NCBI RefSeq assembly: GCF_900215435.1
Contig: NZ_OCMY01000001.1
Span: 3,224,001 to 3,288,000, forward strand
Length of the DNA: 64,000 nucleotides
Origin: Candidatus Pantoea floridensis
Lineage (GTDB): Bacteria > Pseudomonadota > Gammaproteobacteria > Enterobacterales > Enterobacteriaceae
Reading direction: 5' to 3'
In this document: piece after piece, positions 39,773 to 51,016 of the stretch
How the letters are laid out: every line of letters begins with the position of its first letter
How positions within the stretch are numbered: position 1 is the stretch's first letter
The notes under the pieces: generated by a model
What the model saw: only the letters and a program-made list of their open reading frames with translations
Databases searched by the model: none
What the model was told of the DNA's origin: nothing
Position numbers and translations under genes: made by a program

Positions 39773-40720
39773 TCATTCCTGCAGCAATCTCAGCGCGGTA
39801 TCCTCATCGGTCACCAAACCTGATACCCAACCACCCTGCAGTGCGGCACGTATTGCCGGATACTTACGCTCGCTGCCGGCAAAGCCGATAATCTGCCGCT
39901 GCGTTCGGCTCTCCAACAGTACGCTGGTGAGCAGCTCATCAGTTTCACCCAACACGCGCTCACCTTGCTGATTGAAAAAGTGCCCGAGCATTTCGCCAAC
40001 CACGCCGCGCGCGTTAAGCGCTGCCACTTGCGTATCGGTAATAAAGCCCTCGGCATGCAGCGGGCATCCGGGCTGAACCTCACCAATGCCAACAAACGCC
40101 ACATCCGCCTGCAGTGCGCGCAACGTCACGCGTTGGTACACCTGATGCTGAATCCACATCGCCTTATCTTCGGGGGTATCGGCATACAGCGGTGCCGGGA
40201 TAAAGAAATACTTGCCCTGCATTTTCTCCGCCATCTTCAGCGGTACATCGTAACGTGTGCCCGAATCATCCCGCGCAATTGCGCCAATCATTGATACGCA
40301 CTGATGCTGCGGCCGTTCTACCCAAGGTAATGCATCGATCATCGAACGTAATGTCTTACCGGAACCAATGCCAAATACCTGCGGTTGCTCGTCATTAATG
40401 TATTGCGACATTACAGCAGCACCTTCTACCGCCAGCATCTGCTGGATGGCATCCTCGTCGAGATTGGCTGAAGGCACCACGCGGCATAGCGTCAGGCCGA
40501 ACTTATCCTGAATCTCACGCGCCAGATGCAAACAGTGCGTCACCGGATGATCAATTTTCACGCTCACCATACCCATCTCACGCGCGCTGGAGACAAGGCG
40601 CTGCGCCACCTGACGCGACAAGCCCAACGCGCGTGCAATCTCCTGCTGCGTCACGCCCGCGACGTAATACATCCAGGCCGCGCGTGCCGCCAGTTCTTGT
40701 TTTTTCTCTTCTCTGCTCAT
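39773..40720 (-). CDS. dalR: SorC/DeoR-type sugar-binding regulator of the D-arabinitol locus
   Basis: A 315-residue regulator with an N-terminal helix-turn-helix (about 17-50; AGVTQQEIARALGLSRQVAQ) and a C-terminal sugar-phosphate sensor domain of the SorC family (GIGSGKTLRSMIDAL near 116-130). I start at 40720 (MSREEKKQ), in line with the family; the frame is open to 40750. It is divergent from the dehydrogenase gene, as DalR is in Klebsiella, where it represses the D-arabinitol operon. The reading frame is intact. The symbol rests on family and context. Confidence 0.82.
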   Translation of the reverse strand: MSREEKKQELAARAAWMYYVAGVTQQEIARALGLSRQVAQRLVSSAREMGMVSVKIDHPVTHCLHLAREIQDKFGLTLCRVVPSANLDEDAIQQMLAVEGAAVMSQYINDEQPQVFGIGSGKTLRSMIDALPWVERPQHQCVSMIGAIARDDSGTRYDVPLKMAEKMQGKYFFIPAPLYADTPEDKAMWIQHQVYQRVTLRALQADVAFVGIGEVQPGCPLHAEGFITDTQVAALNARGVVGEMLGHFFNQQGERVLGETDELLTSVLLESRTQRQIIGFAGSERKYPAIRAALQGGWVSGLVTDEDTALRLLQE

Positions 40721-40772
40721 CACGCTGTTCCGCCAAAAACGATGTGCCATGTTAACGCGAGAGAGAGGATAA

Positions 40773-40818
40773 GTGTTAATTGAGCAAAAGCCCTAAAATC
40801 GAGCAAAAGTGTTAATTG
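40773..40818. promoter_or_regulatory. Candidate DalR operator region
   Basis: GTGTTAATTG occurs at 40773 and 40809, and GAGCAAAAG at 40782 and 40801, giving two nested direct repeats in the 195-base divergent region. They are likely regulator contacts, but this is inferred from position. Confidence 0.5.
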
Positions 40819-40915
40819 TGATTCAGCTCCCAGAATGTTCTTTGCCGCAGGCACTATGCTACACGCCATCGGGCAAATGCCCTTAATCGTGGCAAATGTT
40901 TATTTTGAGGCGAAT

Positions 40916-42310
40916 ATGACCAGTAAATCAGTGTGGATGCATATCGGCGCAGGCTCATTTCATCGTGCGCATCAGGCATGGTACCTGCATAAATTACGAG
41001 AGCAGGGCGATGACAGCTGGGGTATTGCACTCGGTAATATCCGTGAAGATGCTGCGCCGCTGCTGAACCAACTCTCTGCGCAAGCGGGCGAATACGTGTT
41101 GGAAACCGTTACGCCAGAAGGCGAACGCGCCTATGAAACCATTACGTCGCTGCGCAAAATCCTGCCGTGTGACAGCGGCATCAGCGCGCTGATTGATCAG
41201 GGTGCAAAGAGTGAAACCCGGGTCATTGGCTTTACCGTCACCTAAGCGGGTTACTACTTGACGCCAGAACATGAACTTGACCTCACGCAGAGTGATGTAC
41301 AGGCCGACGTAACAGGCGATATCCGCACAATTTATGGTGCGCTGGCGCGCATTCTCGCACAGCGTGTTGCCAACGGCGGTGCTCCGGTTACACTGCTCAA
41401 CTGCGACAATCTACGTCATAACGGCGAACGTTTTCGTCACGGCTTTCTCGCGTTTCTTGCAGCAAAAGGCGATCACGCTCTGGCTCATTGGGTGCGTGAA
41501 AACACGACCTCGCCGAATACCATGGTCGATCGCATCACACCCCGTCCTACGCCGGATGTGGCTGAGCGCGTAAAAGCCGCCACCGGCAACGACGACGGCG
41601 CAGCGGTGATGGCTGAATCCTTTATTCAGTGGGTGATCGAAGATGATTTTATTGCCGGTCGTCCGGCGCTGGAGAAGGTTGGCGTTGAACTCGTCGATTC
41701 CGTGTTGCCGTGGGAAGAGGCAAAAATTCGTATCCTCAACGCCACGCACGCGGCGATTGCCTGGGCCGGTACGCTGATCGGTCTTAATTATATTGATGAC
41801 AGCACGCGTCAGCCGGCGATTTATCAACTAGCGTATGACTATGTCACGCAGGACGTAATGCCGTCGCTGTCACCCAGCCCGCTGGATCTGGCCGACTATC
41901 GCGACGTGGTTCTGGCTCGCTTCAGCAATCCCTACATCAAAGACACCAACCAGCGCGTTGGCGCCGATGGCCTGTCGAAAATCCCCGGCATGGTGACGCC
42001 AACGCTGCGTGAATGCTATCAGCGCGGTTCAGAGCCGGCGGCCACCGCAGTATTACCGGCACTATTTTTCCTGTTCCTGCAGCGCTGGGCCAGTGATGCA
42101 CTGCCGTATCAATATCAGGATGGCGTGCTGCAAGCGGACGCGCTGCGCCAGCAGTTTGCCCGTGCCGATGCGCTTAACGCGTTCCTCAGCGATAGCGCGC
42201 TGTTCGGCGAGCTGGCGCAGGACAAAGCTTTCCATGCGCTGGTCACGCGCAGCGTTGCCGATTTACAGCAGTGGCTAAAACAGCCAGAACGCGCGCTGGC
42301 CGCAGTGTAA
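40916..42310 (+). pseudogene. dalD: D-arabinitol 4-dehydrogenase, interrupted by an in-frame stop
   Basis: A member of the polyol-specific long-chain dehydrogenase family that oxidises D-arabinitol to D-xylulose. The whole reading frame (464 codons, from [20 protein letters not shown]) runs in one frame, but codon 110 at 41243-41245 is TAA. Upstream the protein reads VIGFTVT and downstream [13 protein letters not shown]; the Klebsiella-type sequence has glutamate at this place, so a single G-to-T change (GAA to TAA) explains it. The rest is intact, including [14 protein letters not shown] and the catalytic region [17 protein letters not shown]. Start chosen from GAGG six bases upstream. It could be a recent pseudogene or a sequencing error. 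Confidence 0.9.
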
Positions 42311-42320
42311 GGAGTGCATT

Positions 42321-43790
42321 ATGTATCTCGGCATTGATATTGGAACCTCGGAACTTAAGGCGCTTCTCATCAACACGCAGGGCGAGATCGTTGCCTCTAA
42401 CCATGCCACGCTGCACGTGCAGCGTCCGCACGCACATTGGGCTGAGCAGGATCCTGAGCGCTGGTGGCAAGCCTGTGGCGAGGTGATCGCTGGATTGCGT
42501 CAGCAGGCCGCACAAACGTGGAGCGAGGTTCGTGCCATTGGTTTATCAGGCCAAATGCATGGCGCAGTGCTGCTGGATGCGCAGGGGCATGTGCTGCGGC
42601 CCTGCATCCTGTGGAATGACACGCGCAGCGCGCCACAATGCGAAGCACTGCGCGTGCAGCATCCGGAGATGATGCAGTTGAGCGGCAACATGATCATGCC
42701 GGGCTTCACCGCGCCAAAACTACGCTGGGTGGCGGAAAATGAGCCAGAGATTTTCCGCCGCATCGACAAAGTGCTGCTGCCAAAAGATTATCTGCGCTGG
42801 CGCATGACGGGACGTTTTGTCAGTGAACCCTCAGATGCGGCGGGCACGCTTTGGCTCGATGTGGCACAGCGCGATTGGTCTGATGAACTGCTGGCGATCA
42901 CGGGGTTAACGCGCGCGCAGATGCCAGATTTGGTGGAGGGGAGCGCGGTTAGCGCCACGCTACAGGCCAATCTGGCAAGTGAGTGGGGTTTATCGGCCTC
43001 GGTTAGCGTCGCGGGCGGCGGCGGAGATAACGCCGCGTCGGCGGTGGGCGTGGGCGCGGTCAATCCGGGGGATGCTTTTATTTCGCTCGGGACTTCAGGT
43101 GTGATTTTCGTGGTCAACGATCGCTTACTCGCCGATCCGCAATCTGGCGTACACGCATTCTGTCACGCCTTGCCAGGCCGTTGGCATCAAATGAGCGTGA
43201 TGCTTAGTGCCGCCAGCTGCCTGCGCTGGTTATGCAATCTGCTGTCGGTTACCGAAAGCCAGTTGATGGACGAGATGGCACAACTCAGCGATGAACAACG
43301 GCGTCATGCCCCGGTTTTCCTGCCTTATCTCTCCGGCGAACGCACGCCGCATAACGATCCCGATGCTTCGGGTTCTTTCTTCAATCTGCGACATGAAACA
43401 CCTCGCGCGCTGCTGGGCTACGCCGTGATTGAAGGGGTGGCGTTTGGGTTGGCAGATGGATTCGCCGTGCTCGGCGATGCGAAGCGGCAGATTCATCAAT
43501 GCAGCCTTACCGGCGGCGGCGCTCGCAGCACGCTATGGGCGCAGTTGATTGCTGATGTGCTGCAACTGCCGATTGTCACGCATCCCGCCAGCGCGTCTGG
43601 CGCATTAGGCGCAGCGCGCCTGGCGTGGCTGGCCGACGGCGGCCTGGAGAGCGAGGTCTGTCTTAAACCATTGGAACAGGCGCGTTATCAGCCGGATGCC
43701 GCGCGCGGCAGCGTACTGCAACAGCGACTGCAGGTGTTCCGCACACTCTACGCACAACAGCAGCAGGCGCGTACGTTACTGCCTGATTAA
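42321..43790 (+). CDS. xylB: Xylulokinase (D-arabinitol locus)
   Basis: Phosphorylates D-xylulose to xylulose-5-phosphate for the pentose phosphate pathway; in D-arabinitol operons the gene is called dalK. The 489-residue protein is a full FGGY-family kinase: MYLGIDIGTSELKALLI at the start, SGQMHGAVLLD near 75-85, GGGGDNAASAVGVG in the middle, and the C-terminal ATP motif LTGGGARSTLWAQLIADVLQ. GGAG lies seven bases before the ATG, and the gap from the dehydrogenase is 10 bases. It is open and normal in length, unlike its two neighbours. Confidence 0.93.
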   Translation: MYLGIDIGTSELKALLINTQGEIVASNHATLHVQRPHAHWAEQDPERWWQACGEVIAGLRQQAAQTWSEVRAIGLSGQMHGAVLLDAQGHVLRPCILWNDTRSAPQCEALRVQHPEMMQLSGNMIMPGFTAPKLRWVAENEPEIFRRIDKVLLPKDYLRWRMTGRFVSEPSDAAGTLWLDVAQRDWSDELLAITGLTRAQMPDLVEGSAVSATLQANLASEWGLSASVSVAGGGGDNAASAVGVGAVNPGDAFISLGTSGVIFVVNDRLLADPQSGVHAFCHALPGRWHQMSVMLSAASCLRWLCNLLSVTESQLMDEMAQLSDEQRRHAPVFLPYLSGERTPHNDPDASGSFFNLRHETPRALLGYAVIEGVAFGLADGFAVLGDAKRQIHQCSLTGGGARSTLWAQLIADVLQLPIVTHPASASGALGAARLAWLADGGLESEVCLKPLEQARYQPDAARGSVLQQRLQVFRTLYAQQQQARTLLPD

Positions 43791-43818
43791 CCGGATTACC
43801 GAACAGAGGATGATTGTG

Positions 43819-45098
43819 ATGCAATCGAACGAATACTGGTTTGGCTTACCGAAAAAGATGTTTTGGGGCTTCCTCGCCATTGCGATTTTTATGGCGGGTG
43901 ACGGTTTTGAGATGGCGTTCCTGTCGCGTCATATCACTGACATGGGCTTCTCCCCGGCGCAGTCGGCCGTGGTGTTCACGTTCTATGGACTGGCCGCCGC
44001 GCTGGCGGCATGGGCATCGGGCGTGGTGGCTGAATTGATTACTCCACAGCGCGCTATGATGATTGGGTTTGTGCTGTGGATCGTCATGCACACGCTGTTT
44101 ATGTCGCTTGGTTTGGGGATGCGTAACTATCCGCTAATGGTGCTATTTTACGGCATTCGCGGTCTGGCCTATCCGCTGTTCATCTACTCATTCATGATGA
44201 TGCTGGTGCAGGTGCTGCCGCGTGAAAAACTGGCGGCCGCTACCGGTTGGTTCTGGGCGATGTATTCGGTGGGTATCGGCGTGGTGGCAGCTATTTGCCG
44301 AGTCTTACGATCCCGATGCTCGGTGAAACCGGTACGCTGTGGCTGGCGATCGTTTGGGTGGCGTGCGGTGGCGTACTGGCCTACTTCAGCCTGCGCAATG
44401 TGCCGGTTGACCGGTCGCGCGTTAATCTGCCAATGCGTGACAAAATGACCGAGATGTCGCGGGCGGTGACCATTCTGTTTACCAATCAGCACGTGTTTTA
44501 TGCCTGTCTGATTCGCATCATCAATACGCTGTCGCTGTTTGGCTTTGCAATCGTTATGCCGCTGCTATTTGTTGATCGCCTCGGCTTCAGCATCTCAGAG
44601 TGGCTGCAAATTTGGGCCGTATTCTTCTTCGTCACCATTTTCACCAATATCTTCTGGGGCATTACCGGTGAGAAACTGGGCTGGATCCGTCAGGTGCGCT
44701 GGTTTGGTTGTCTCGGTATGGCGATCTCCAGCCTGGCGTTTTATTACCTGCCGCTGTATGCCGGTCATAACTTCTGGGTGGCGCTGATTCCGGCGGTAAT
44801 GTTGGGTATTTTTGTCGCGGCCTTTGTGCCTATGACAGCGGTGTTCCCAACGCTCGAACCCCATCACAAAGGAGCTGCAGTTTCGATTTATAACCTGTCG
44901 GCCGGATTAAGTAATTTCGTTGCGCCTGCCATTGCCTCAATACTGCTGCCGTTCTTCGATATCGTTGGTGTGGTGTGGGCTTACACCGTGCTGTATGTGT
45001 TCGCCGGCGTGCTGACCTTTATCATTCGCGTGCCTCAGCCGGGACATACCCGTGAACCTGTGGCGTTGAAATCTCGCGTCGCGCAACAGCGCAGTTAA
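43819..45098 (+). pseudogene. dalT: D-arabinitol MFS transporter, frameshifted
   Basis: A major facilitator transporter like Klebsiella DalT. The N-terminal part (MQSNEYWFGLPKKMFWGFLA to SVGIGVV, frame of 43819) is followed by nonsense after about 44286, while the family sequence resumes one frame away as GSYLPSLTIPMLGETGTLWL and runs to 45098. One missing G in the GGTGGTGGC stretch (44281-44288) would restore ...IGVVGSYLPSL..., the expected sequence. The start at 43819 has GAGGA nine bases upstream; another ATG at 43810 is too near that site. About 427 codons in all. Real decay and a homopolymer sequencing error are both possible. Confidence 0.9.
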
Positions 45099-45132
45099 TA
45101 CCTCAGGGCGGCCGACGTGCCGCCCTGATTAT

Positions 45133-46029
45133 TCAACCGGCGACATCCTGCAGCGCTTGCTCTAAATCGTACCAGCGAAAACCAAAGCCTGATTCCTCCA
45201 GCCGCTTCGGCAACACATGTTGTCCTCCCAGCACCAACACCGATGATTCCCCCATCATCAACTTGATGGCGCTGGCTGGCGTACGCATAAAGGCGGGGCG
45301 ATGCATCACATGGCCGAGCGTGGCAGCGAACTGTTCATTACGTACGGCGTAAGGCGCAACCATATTAAACGGTCCGCGCAGTTCTGGGTGATCGATCAAC
45401 CACAGCATGGCGTTGACCAAATCGTCGATATGGATCCATGGCAAATACTGTTTACCGCTGCCTATTGGGCCGCCCACGCCGAGCTTAAACGGCAGCTTCA
45501 TCTTCGCCAGTGCGCCACCTTCTTTGGCCAGCACCACGCCGGTACGCAGCAAGCACACGCGGGTGCGATCGCTCTGCGCTGCTAAGGCGAGTTGCTCCCA
45601 GCGCGCGCACAGCGCATGGGTAAATTCATTGTGTCCAGGGTCTTCTTCGGTGAGCACCAGATCGCCGGTATCCCCGTAAAAGCCGGTAGCAGAACCAGAA
45701 ATTAAAAACTGAGGTGGGTTGCTGCTGGCGTTTATCAGCGAAACCAGCTGCTCGGTGATCTGCCAGCGGCTTTCACACAGCCGCTGCTTTTGTTGTTCAG
45801 TCCAGCGCTTGTCCGCAATGGGTTCTCCTGCAAGATTGATAACGCCATCAATGCCGTTTAAATCAGACTGCTGATTGATGCCGGACCACAGTGCCACCCG
45901 AGGATCGAGTTTTTCACGTGCGGCGGCGACATCGCGCGTCACCACGCTTACCTGATGACCAATTTGTAATAAGCGCGGAATCAGGTGACGGCCAACTAGC
46001 CCGGTGCCGCCCGTAATCAGTAAATGCAT
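45133..46029 (-). CDS. yfcH: NAD(P)-binding epimerase-like protein YfcH
   Basis: A 298-residue member of the TIGR01777/SDR39U1 group of atypical short-chain dehydrogenases; no reaction is established. It starts [20 protein letters not shown], the nucleotide-binding glycine motif. Further landmarks are [20 protein letters not shown] and [13 protein letters not shown], and a DUF1731-like C-terminus. I chose the ATG at 46029, with GAGG upstream; the frame is open to 46167. It is convergent with the transporter of the D-arabinitol locus and divergent from yfcF. Confidence 0.92.
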   Translation of the reverse strand: MHLLITGGTGLVGRHLIPRLLQIGHQVSVVTRDVAAAREKLDPRVALWSGINQQSDLNGIDGVINLAGEPIADKRWTEQQKQRLCESRWQITEQLVSLINASSNPPQFLISGSATGFYGDTGDLVLTEEDPGHNEFTHALCARWEQLALAAQSDRTRVCLLRTGVVLAKEGGALAKMKLPFKLGVGGPIGSGKQYLPWIHIDDLVNAMLWLIDHPELRGPFNMVAPYAVRNEQFAATLGHVMHRPAFMRTPASAIKLMMGESSVLVLGGQHVLPKRLEESGFGFRWYDLEQALQDVAG

Positions 46030-46203
46030 GTTGAGCCTCCTTGTAATTTTTTCTTTGCTCAGATTCAGCATAGAAGAGAAGCGCACGCGCGGCGTGACTG
46101 GGCTTACGGTTATGAAGAAAAAGGGAAAGTTAGCGCTGGCCTTAGCGAGTAAAGATCCGACCAGCACACCATTGCCTTAGCAAATAAAAATCGGTAAACA
46201 TGA

Positions 46204-46875
<672 letters not shown>

Positions 46876-46985
46876 GCACGATGCGCCTTGCGGAGGCGAA
46901 AAGAACGCTTTACCTTACGGCAGATTCTAATAAAGCATGACAACAGGCGCGTGCTGGGCACGCCGAAAACAGAAAAGGGTTACGG

Positions 46986-47531
46986 ATGGTGGATCAAACG
47001 GCAGGTGACGGTATCGAGTGGGTTGATATTGTTAGCGAAGAGAACGAAGTCATTGCGCAGGCCAGCCGTGCGCAGATGCGTGCGCAATGTCTGCGTCATC
47101 GCGCCACTTATATTGTGGTGCATGATGGCATGGGCAAAATTCTGGTGCAGCGTCGCACTGAAATCAAAGACTTCATGCCGGGTATGCTCGATGCCACTGC
47201 CGGTGGTGTGGTGCAGAGTGGGGAAGACCTGCTGGAATCTGCGCGTCGTGAAGCGGAAGAGGAACTCGGTATCGCTGCCGTTCCGTTCGCTGAACACGGA
47301 CAATTCTACTTTGAAGATCAGCATTGTCGCGTCTGGGGCGCGCTGTTTAGCTGCGTTTCGCATGGTCCCTTCGCGATGCAGGAAGAAGAAGTGGATGAAA
47401 TTTTCTGGATGACGCCAGAAGAAATCACCGCGCGCTGTGATGAATTCACTGATGATTCGCTGAAAGCGCTGTCGCTATGGCTGAGCCGTAACAGCGATGC
47501 TGCACGTCGCAAGCAGAGCAGTGAAGCGTAA
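46986..47531 (+). CDS. yfcD: Nudix hydrolase YfcD
   Basis: A 181-residue Nudix protein of unknown substrate. The Nudix box is complete, from [20 protein letters not shown] to the following ELGI (about 77-100), so it should be an active pyrophosphohydrolase. The N-terminal part ([20 protein letters not shown] in general form) resembles isopentenyl diphosphate isomerase-type Nudix proteins. The gene ends in a strong bidirectional terminator shared with the convergent pta. Confidence 0.94.
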   Translation: MVDQTAGDGIEWVDIVSEENEVIAQASRAQMRAQCLRHRATYIVVHDGMGKILVQRRTEIKDFMPGMLDATAGGVVQSGEDLLESARREAEEELGIAAVPFAEHGQFYFEDQHCRVWGALFSCVSHGPFAMQEEEVDEIFWMTPEEITARCDEFTDDSLKALSLWLSRNSDAARRKQSSEA

Positions 47532-47543
47532 TTCCGCAGACGT

Positions 47544-47572
47544 AAAAAAGGCGCCTATCGGCGCCTTTTTGC
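47544..47572. terminator. Bidirectional terminator between yfcD and pta
   Basis: A perfect 11-bp stem AAAAAGGCGCC/GGCGCCTTTTT with loop TATC between convergent genes. Confidence 0.93.
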
Positions 47573-47595
47573 TTTTTAGCGAGCGGGGAAGGGGA

Positions 47596-49740
47596 TTAGC
47601 CTTCGGCTTGCTGGGACTGAATCGCCGTCAAGGCAATGGTGTAAACAATGTCATCGACCAGTGCGCCACGCGACAGGTCATTCACCGGCTTACGCATGCC
47701 TTGCAGCATCGGTCCAATGGAGATCAGGTCGGCTGAACGCTGTACCGCTTTATAAGTGGTGTTGCCGGTGTTCAAATCCGGGAAGATGAACACAGTAGCG
47801 CGACCTGCAACCGCAGAGTTCGGCGCTTTGGATTTAGCCACATCTTCCATAATCGCGGCGTCATACTGCAGTGGACCATCAATCACCAGGTCCGGACGTT
47901 TTTCCTGCGCAATGCGCGTTGCTTCACGTACTTTCTCAACGTCGCTACCGGCACCTGAGTTGCCGGTTGAGTAGGAGATCATCGCTACGCGTGGATCGAT
48001 GCCGAAGGCTTTAGCGGAATCAGCAGACTGAATCGCGATTTCGGCCAGCTGCTCTGGATTAGGATCCGGGTTGATAGCGCAGTCGCCATAGACCAAAACC
48101 TGCTCTGGCAGCAGCATGAAGAATACGGAAGAAACCAGCGAGCTGTTTGGCGCGGTTTTAATCAGCTGAAGCGGTGGACGAATGGTGTTAGCGGTGGTGT
48201 GAACCGCGCCTGATACCAGACCATCAACTTCGCCGCTTTCCAGCATCATGGTGCCCAGCACCACGTTATCTTCCAGCTGCTCTTGCGCGACAACTTCTGT
48301 CATGCCTTTGCTCTTACGCAGCTCAACCAGGCGCGGTACGTAGTTTTCACGTACCACTTCCGGATCAACGATCACGATGCCTTTGCCCAACTCAACGCCC
48401 TGAGCGGCAGCCACGCGCTGAATCTCTTCCGGGTTGCCCAGCAGCACGCAGGTAGCGATGCCGCGCTCGGCACAAATCGCCGCCGCTTTCACGGTACGTG
48501 GTTCATCGCCTTCAGGCAGAACAATGCGCTTGCCGGCTTTGCGCGCCAGCTCGGTCAGCTGATAACGGAACGCTGGCGGCGACAGGCGACGGCTGCGTTC
48601 AGAGGTGGCGGTGAGTGATTCAACCCAATCTTCATTGATGAAGCTCGCTACATACTCCTGCACTTTCTCAATGCGCTGAGTATCGTCGGTTGGCACTTCC
48701 AGGTTGAAGCTCTGCAGGCTGAGTGAGGTCTGCCAGGTGTTGGTTTTCACCATAAATACCGGCAGGCCGGTTTGGAACGCACGTTCGCATAGACGCGCGA
48801 TAGGCGCTTCAATCTGATAACCGCCGGTCAGCAAGACCGCACCGATTTCCACGCCGTTCATCGCGGCCAGACACGCGGCCACCAGCACATCCGGACGATC
48901 GGCAGAGGTAACCAGCAGTGAACCCGGGCGGAAATGCTCGAGCATGTGCGGAATGCTGCGTGCACAGAAGGTTACTGATTTCACGCGGCGGGTTTGGATT
49001 TCACCTTCGTTGATGATATCGGCATTCAGATGGCGACACATGTCGATAGCGCGCGTGGCGATCAGATCAAAACTCCATGGCACACAGCCCAGTACCGGCA
49101 GCGGGCTGTTGGCGAACAGCTGCTTTGGATCGATGTTGGCGATGCTGGCCTTGGTGGAGTCATCGAAAATCTCTGACAAATCCGGGCGCGTGCGGCCTTG
49201 CTCATCAACCGGTGCGTTCAGTTTATTAATGATCACGCCTGTGATGTTTTTATTCTTGCTGCCGCCGAAGCTGCTTTGCGTCAGTTCGATACGCTCTTTC
49301 AGCTGGGCCGGAGAGTCGTTACCCAGCGCCATCACGAAGACGATTTCAGCGTTCAGAGTTTTGGCGATTTCATAGTTCAGTGCCGAGGCGAACTGATGTT
49401 TACGCGTTGGCACCAGACCTTCAACCAACACCACTTCAGCGTCTTTTGCGTTCGCGTGGTAGTTAGCAATGATCTCTTCCATCAGCACGTCTTGCTGGTT
49501 AGACCCCAGCAGCGACTCAACGCGTGACATCTGCAGCGGTTCAGCGGCAGGAATCGCGGAGCTTTTACGAATAATGCTGGTGGTTTGGTCTGGCGCATCG
49601 CCGCCTGCACGTGGTTGGGCAATGGGCTTGAATACGCTCAGGCGCACGCCTTTGCGCTCCATGGCACGGATCACGCCGAGGCTGACGCTGGTCAGGCCGA
49701 CGCTGGTGCCGGTAGGGATGAGCATGATTGTACGTGACAC
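47596..49740 (-). CDS. pta: Phosphate acetyltransferase
   Basis: Pta exchanges acetyl-CoA and phosphate to give acetyl phosphate, the first half of the acetate overflow pathway. The 714-residue protein is the long enterobacterial form: an N-terminal P-loop-like domain ([20 protein letters not shown]), a DRTGG-type domain near 225-340, and the C-terminal catalytic PTA domain (about 390-714; [40 protein letters not shown]). It is transcribed after ackA with a 73-base gap. Confidence 0.98.
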   Translation of the reverse strand: MSRTIMLIPTGTSVGLTSVSLGVIRAMERKGVRLSVFKPIAQPRAGGDAPDQTTSIIRKSSAIPAAEPLQMSRVESLLGSNQQDVLMEEIIANYHANAKDAEVVLVEGLVPTRKHQFASALNYEIAKTLNAEIVFVMALGNDSPAQLKERIELTQSSFGGSKNKNITGVIINKLNAPVDEQGRTRPDLSEIFDDSTKASIANIDPKQLFANSPLPVLGCVPWSFDLIATRAIDMCRHLNADIINEGEIQTRRVKSVTFCARSIPHMLEHFRPGSLLVTSADRPDVLVAACLAAMNGVEIGAVLLTGGYQIEAPIARLCERAFQTGLPVFMVKTNTWQTSLSLQSFNLEVPTDDTQRIEKVQEYVASFINEDWVESLTATSERSRRLSPPAFRYQLTELARKAGKRIVLPEGDEPRTVKAAAICAERGIATCVLLGNPEEIQRVAAAQGVELGKGIVIVDPEVVRENYVPRLVELRKSKGMTEVVAQEQLEDNVVLGTMMLESGEVDGLVSGAVHTTANTIRPPLQLIKTAPNSSLVSSVFFMLLPEQVLVYGDCAINPDPNPEQLAEIAIQSADSAKAFGIDPRVAMISYSTGNSGAGSDVEKVREATRIAQEKRPDLVIDGPLQYDAAIMEDVAKSKAPNSAVAGRATVFIFPDLNTGNTTYKAVQRSADLISIGPMLQGMRKPVNDLSRGALVDDIVYTIALTAIQSQQAEG

Positions 49741-49813
49741 GATAGAAACCTCTCAGGTGTTGCAGACTGTCTAAAACAACTCCGTCAGCCTGGGCTGACG
49801 GAGAGAAGTGATG

Positions 49814-51016
49814 TTAGGCGGTGAGACGCGCGGCATCCTGGGCAATGACCAACTCTTCGTTGGTAGGGATTACCACTGCCGGGCGAGTGCCTTCTTTATT
49901 GATGAAGCCTGATTTACCGAAGCGCGCTGCCAGATTACGCTCGTGATCGACTTCGAAGCCCAGCAGGCCCAGTTTCTGCAAGGAGAGCTCACGTACCATT
50001 GCGGCGTTTTCACCGATACCGCCAGTAAATACCACGGCATCCAGGCGGCCTTCCATCAGTGAGGTGTAGCTACCGATGTATTTCGCCAGGCGGTGACAGA
50101 ACACATCCATCGCACGTTTGGCATCTTCTTTAGTGGCGTAGTTATCTTCCACATAACGGCAGTCGCTGGTGACTTCTGTCAGACCCAACAGACCAGACTC
50201 TTTGGTCAACAGTTTGTTGATAGCATCAACGCTCATGCCCAACGCATCATGCAGGAAGAAGATGATCGCAGGGTCGATATCACCGCTGCGGGTGCCCATC
50301 ACCAAACCTTCCAGTGGGGTAAGTCCCATTGAGGTATCAACACACTGGCCGTTACGGATAGCGGAAACAGAGCCGCCATTACCGAGATGGCAAGTGATAA
50401 TGTTCAGCTCGTTCACCGGCTTGTTGAGCATTTTTGCGGCTTCCTGCGTCACATAGTAGTGACTGGTACCGTGTGCGCCATAGCGACGAACACCATGCTC
50501 TTTATACAATTTGTACGGAAGCGCATACAGATAAGACTCTTCCGGCATTGTCTGATGGAATGCTGTATCAAAAACCGCCACATTTTTATCGGAAAGATGC
50601 GGGAAGTTTTTTAGCGCTTCATCTATACCGATAAGGTGTGCAGGATTGTGCAACGGGGCGAATGAAGACGCATCTTTAATGCCCTGAATAACGGACTCGT
50701 CGATAATGACTGATTTGGTTAACTGCTCGCCGCCATGAACAATGCGATGGCCGATTGCAGCGATTTGTGCCGAAAGCTCTGGTTTTTGTGCCAGAATAGT
50801 TTTAACGATGAAGTTGAGCGCTTCGCTATGTGCAGCGCCCGCACCCAATGGGGCTTCTTGTTTGCTTCCTTCCAGCTTCCATTTAATGCGAGCTTCAGGT
50901 AAATGGAAACATTCAGCCAAACCCGACAAATATTCATCGCCAGTGGCTGGGTTAAGGATGGCAAACTTCAGAGAGGAGCTGCCGCAGTTCAGAACCAGGA
51001 CTAACTTCGTCGACAT
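49814..51016 (-). CDS. ackA: Acetate kinase
   Basis: AckA converts acetyl phosphate and ADP to acetate and ATP. It has 400 residues, the standard length. The ASKHA-fold phosphate loop [12 protein letters not shown] is at 8-19, with [11 protein letters not shown] near 178-188 and the adenosine motif [17 protein letters not shown] near 326-342. It forms an operon with pta downstream. The 337-base gap upstream to yfbV (51017-51353) is AT-rich and must hold both divergent promoters; I see no sure site there. Confidence 0.98.
   Translation of the reverse strand: MSTKLVLVLNCGSSSLKFAILNPATGDEYLSGLAECFHLPEARIKWKLEGSKQEAPLGAGAAHSEALNFIVKTILAQKPELSAQIAAIGHRIVHGGEQLTKSVIIDESVIQGIKDASSFAPLHNPAHLIGIDEALKNFPHLSDKNVAVFDTAFHQTMPEESYLYALPYKLYKEHGVRRYGAHGTSHYYVTQEAAKMLNKPVNELNIITCHLGNGGSVSAIRNGQCVDTSMGLTPLEGLVMGTRSGDIDPAIIFFLHDALGMSVDAINKLLTKESGLLGLTEVTSDCRYVEDNYATKEDAKRAMDVFCHRLAKYIGSYTSLMEGRLDAVVFTGGIGENAAMVRELSLQKLGLLGFEVDHERNLAARFGKSGFINKEGTRPAVVIPTNEELVIAQDAARLTA

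Noticed and set aside
41243..41245. Stop-codon readthrough or selenocysteine at the dehydrogenase TAA
   Set aside because: Selenocysteine uses TGA, TAA is poorly read through, and the family has glutamate here. A mutation or sequencing error is simpler.
44281..44290. Programmed frameshifting in the transporter gene
   Set aside because: There is no heptameric slippery sequence, the needed shift falls inside a membrane domain, and related transporters use a single frame.
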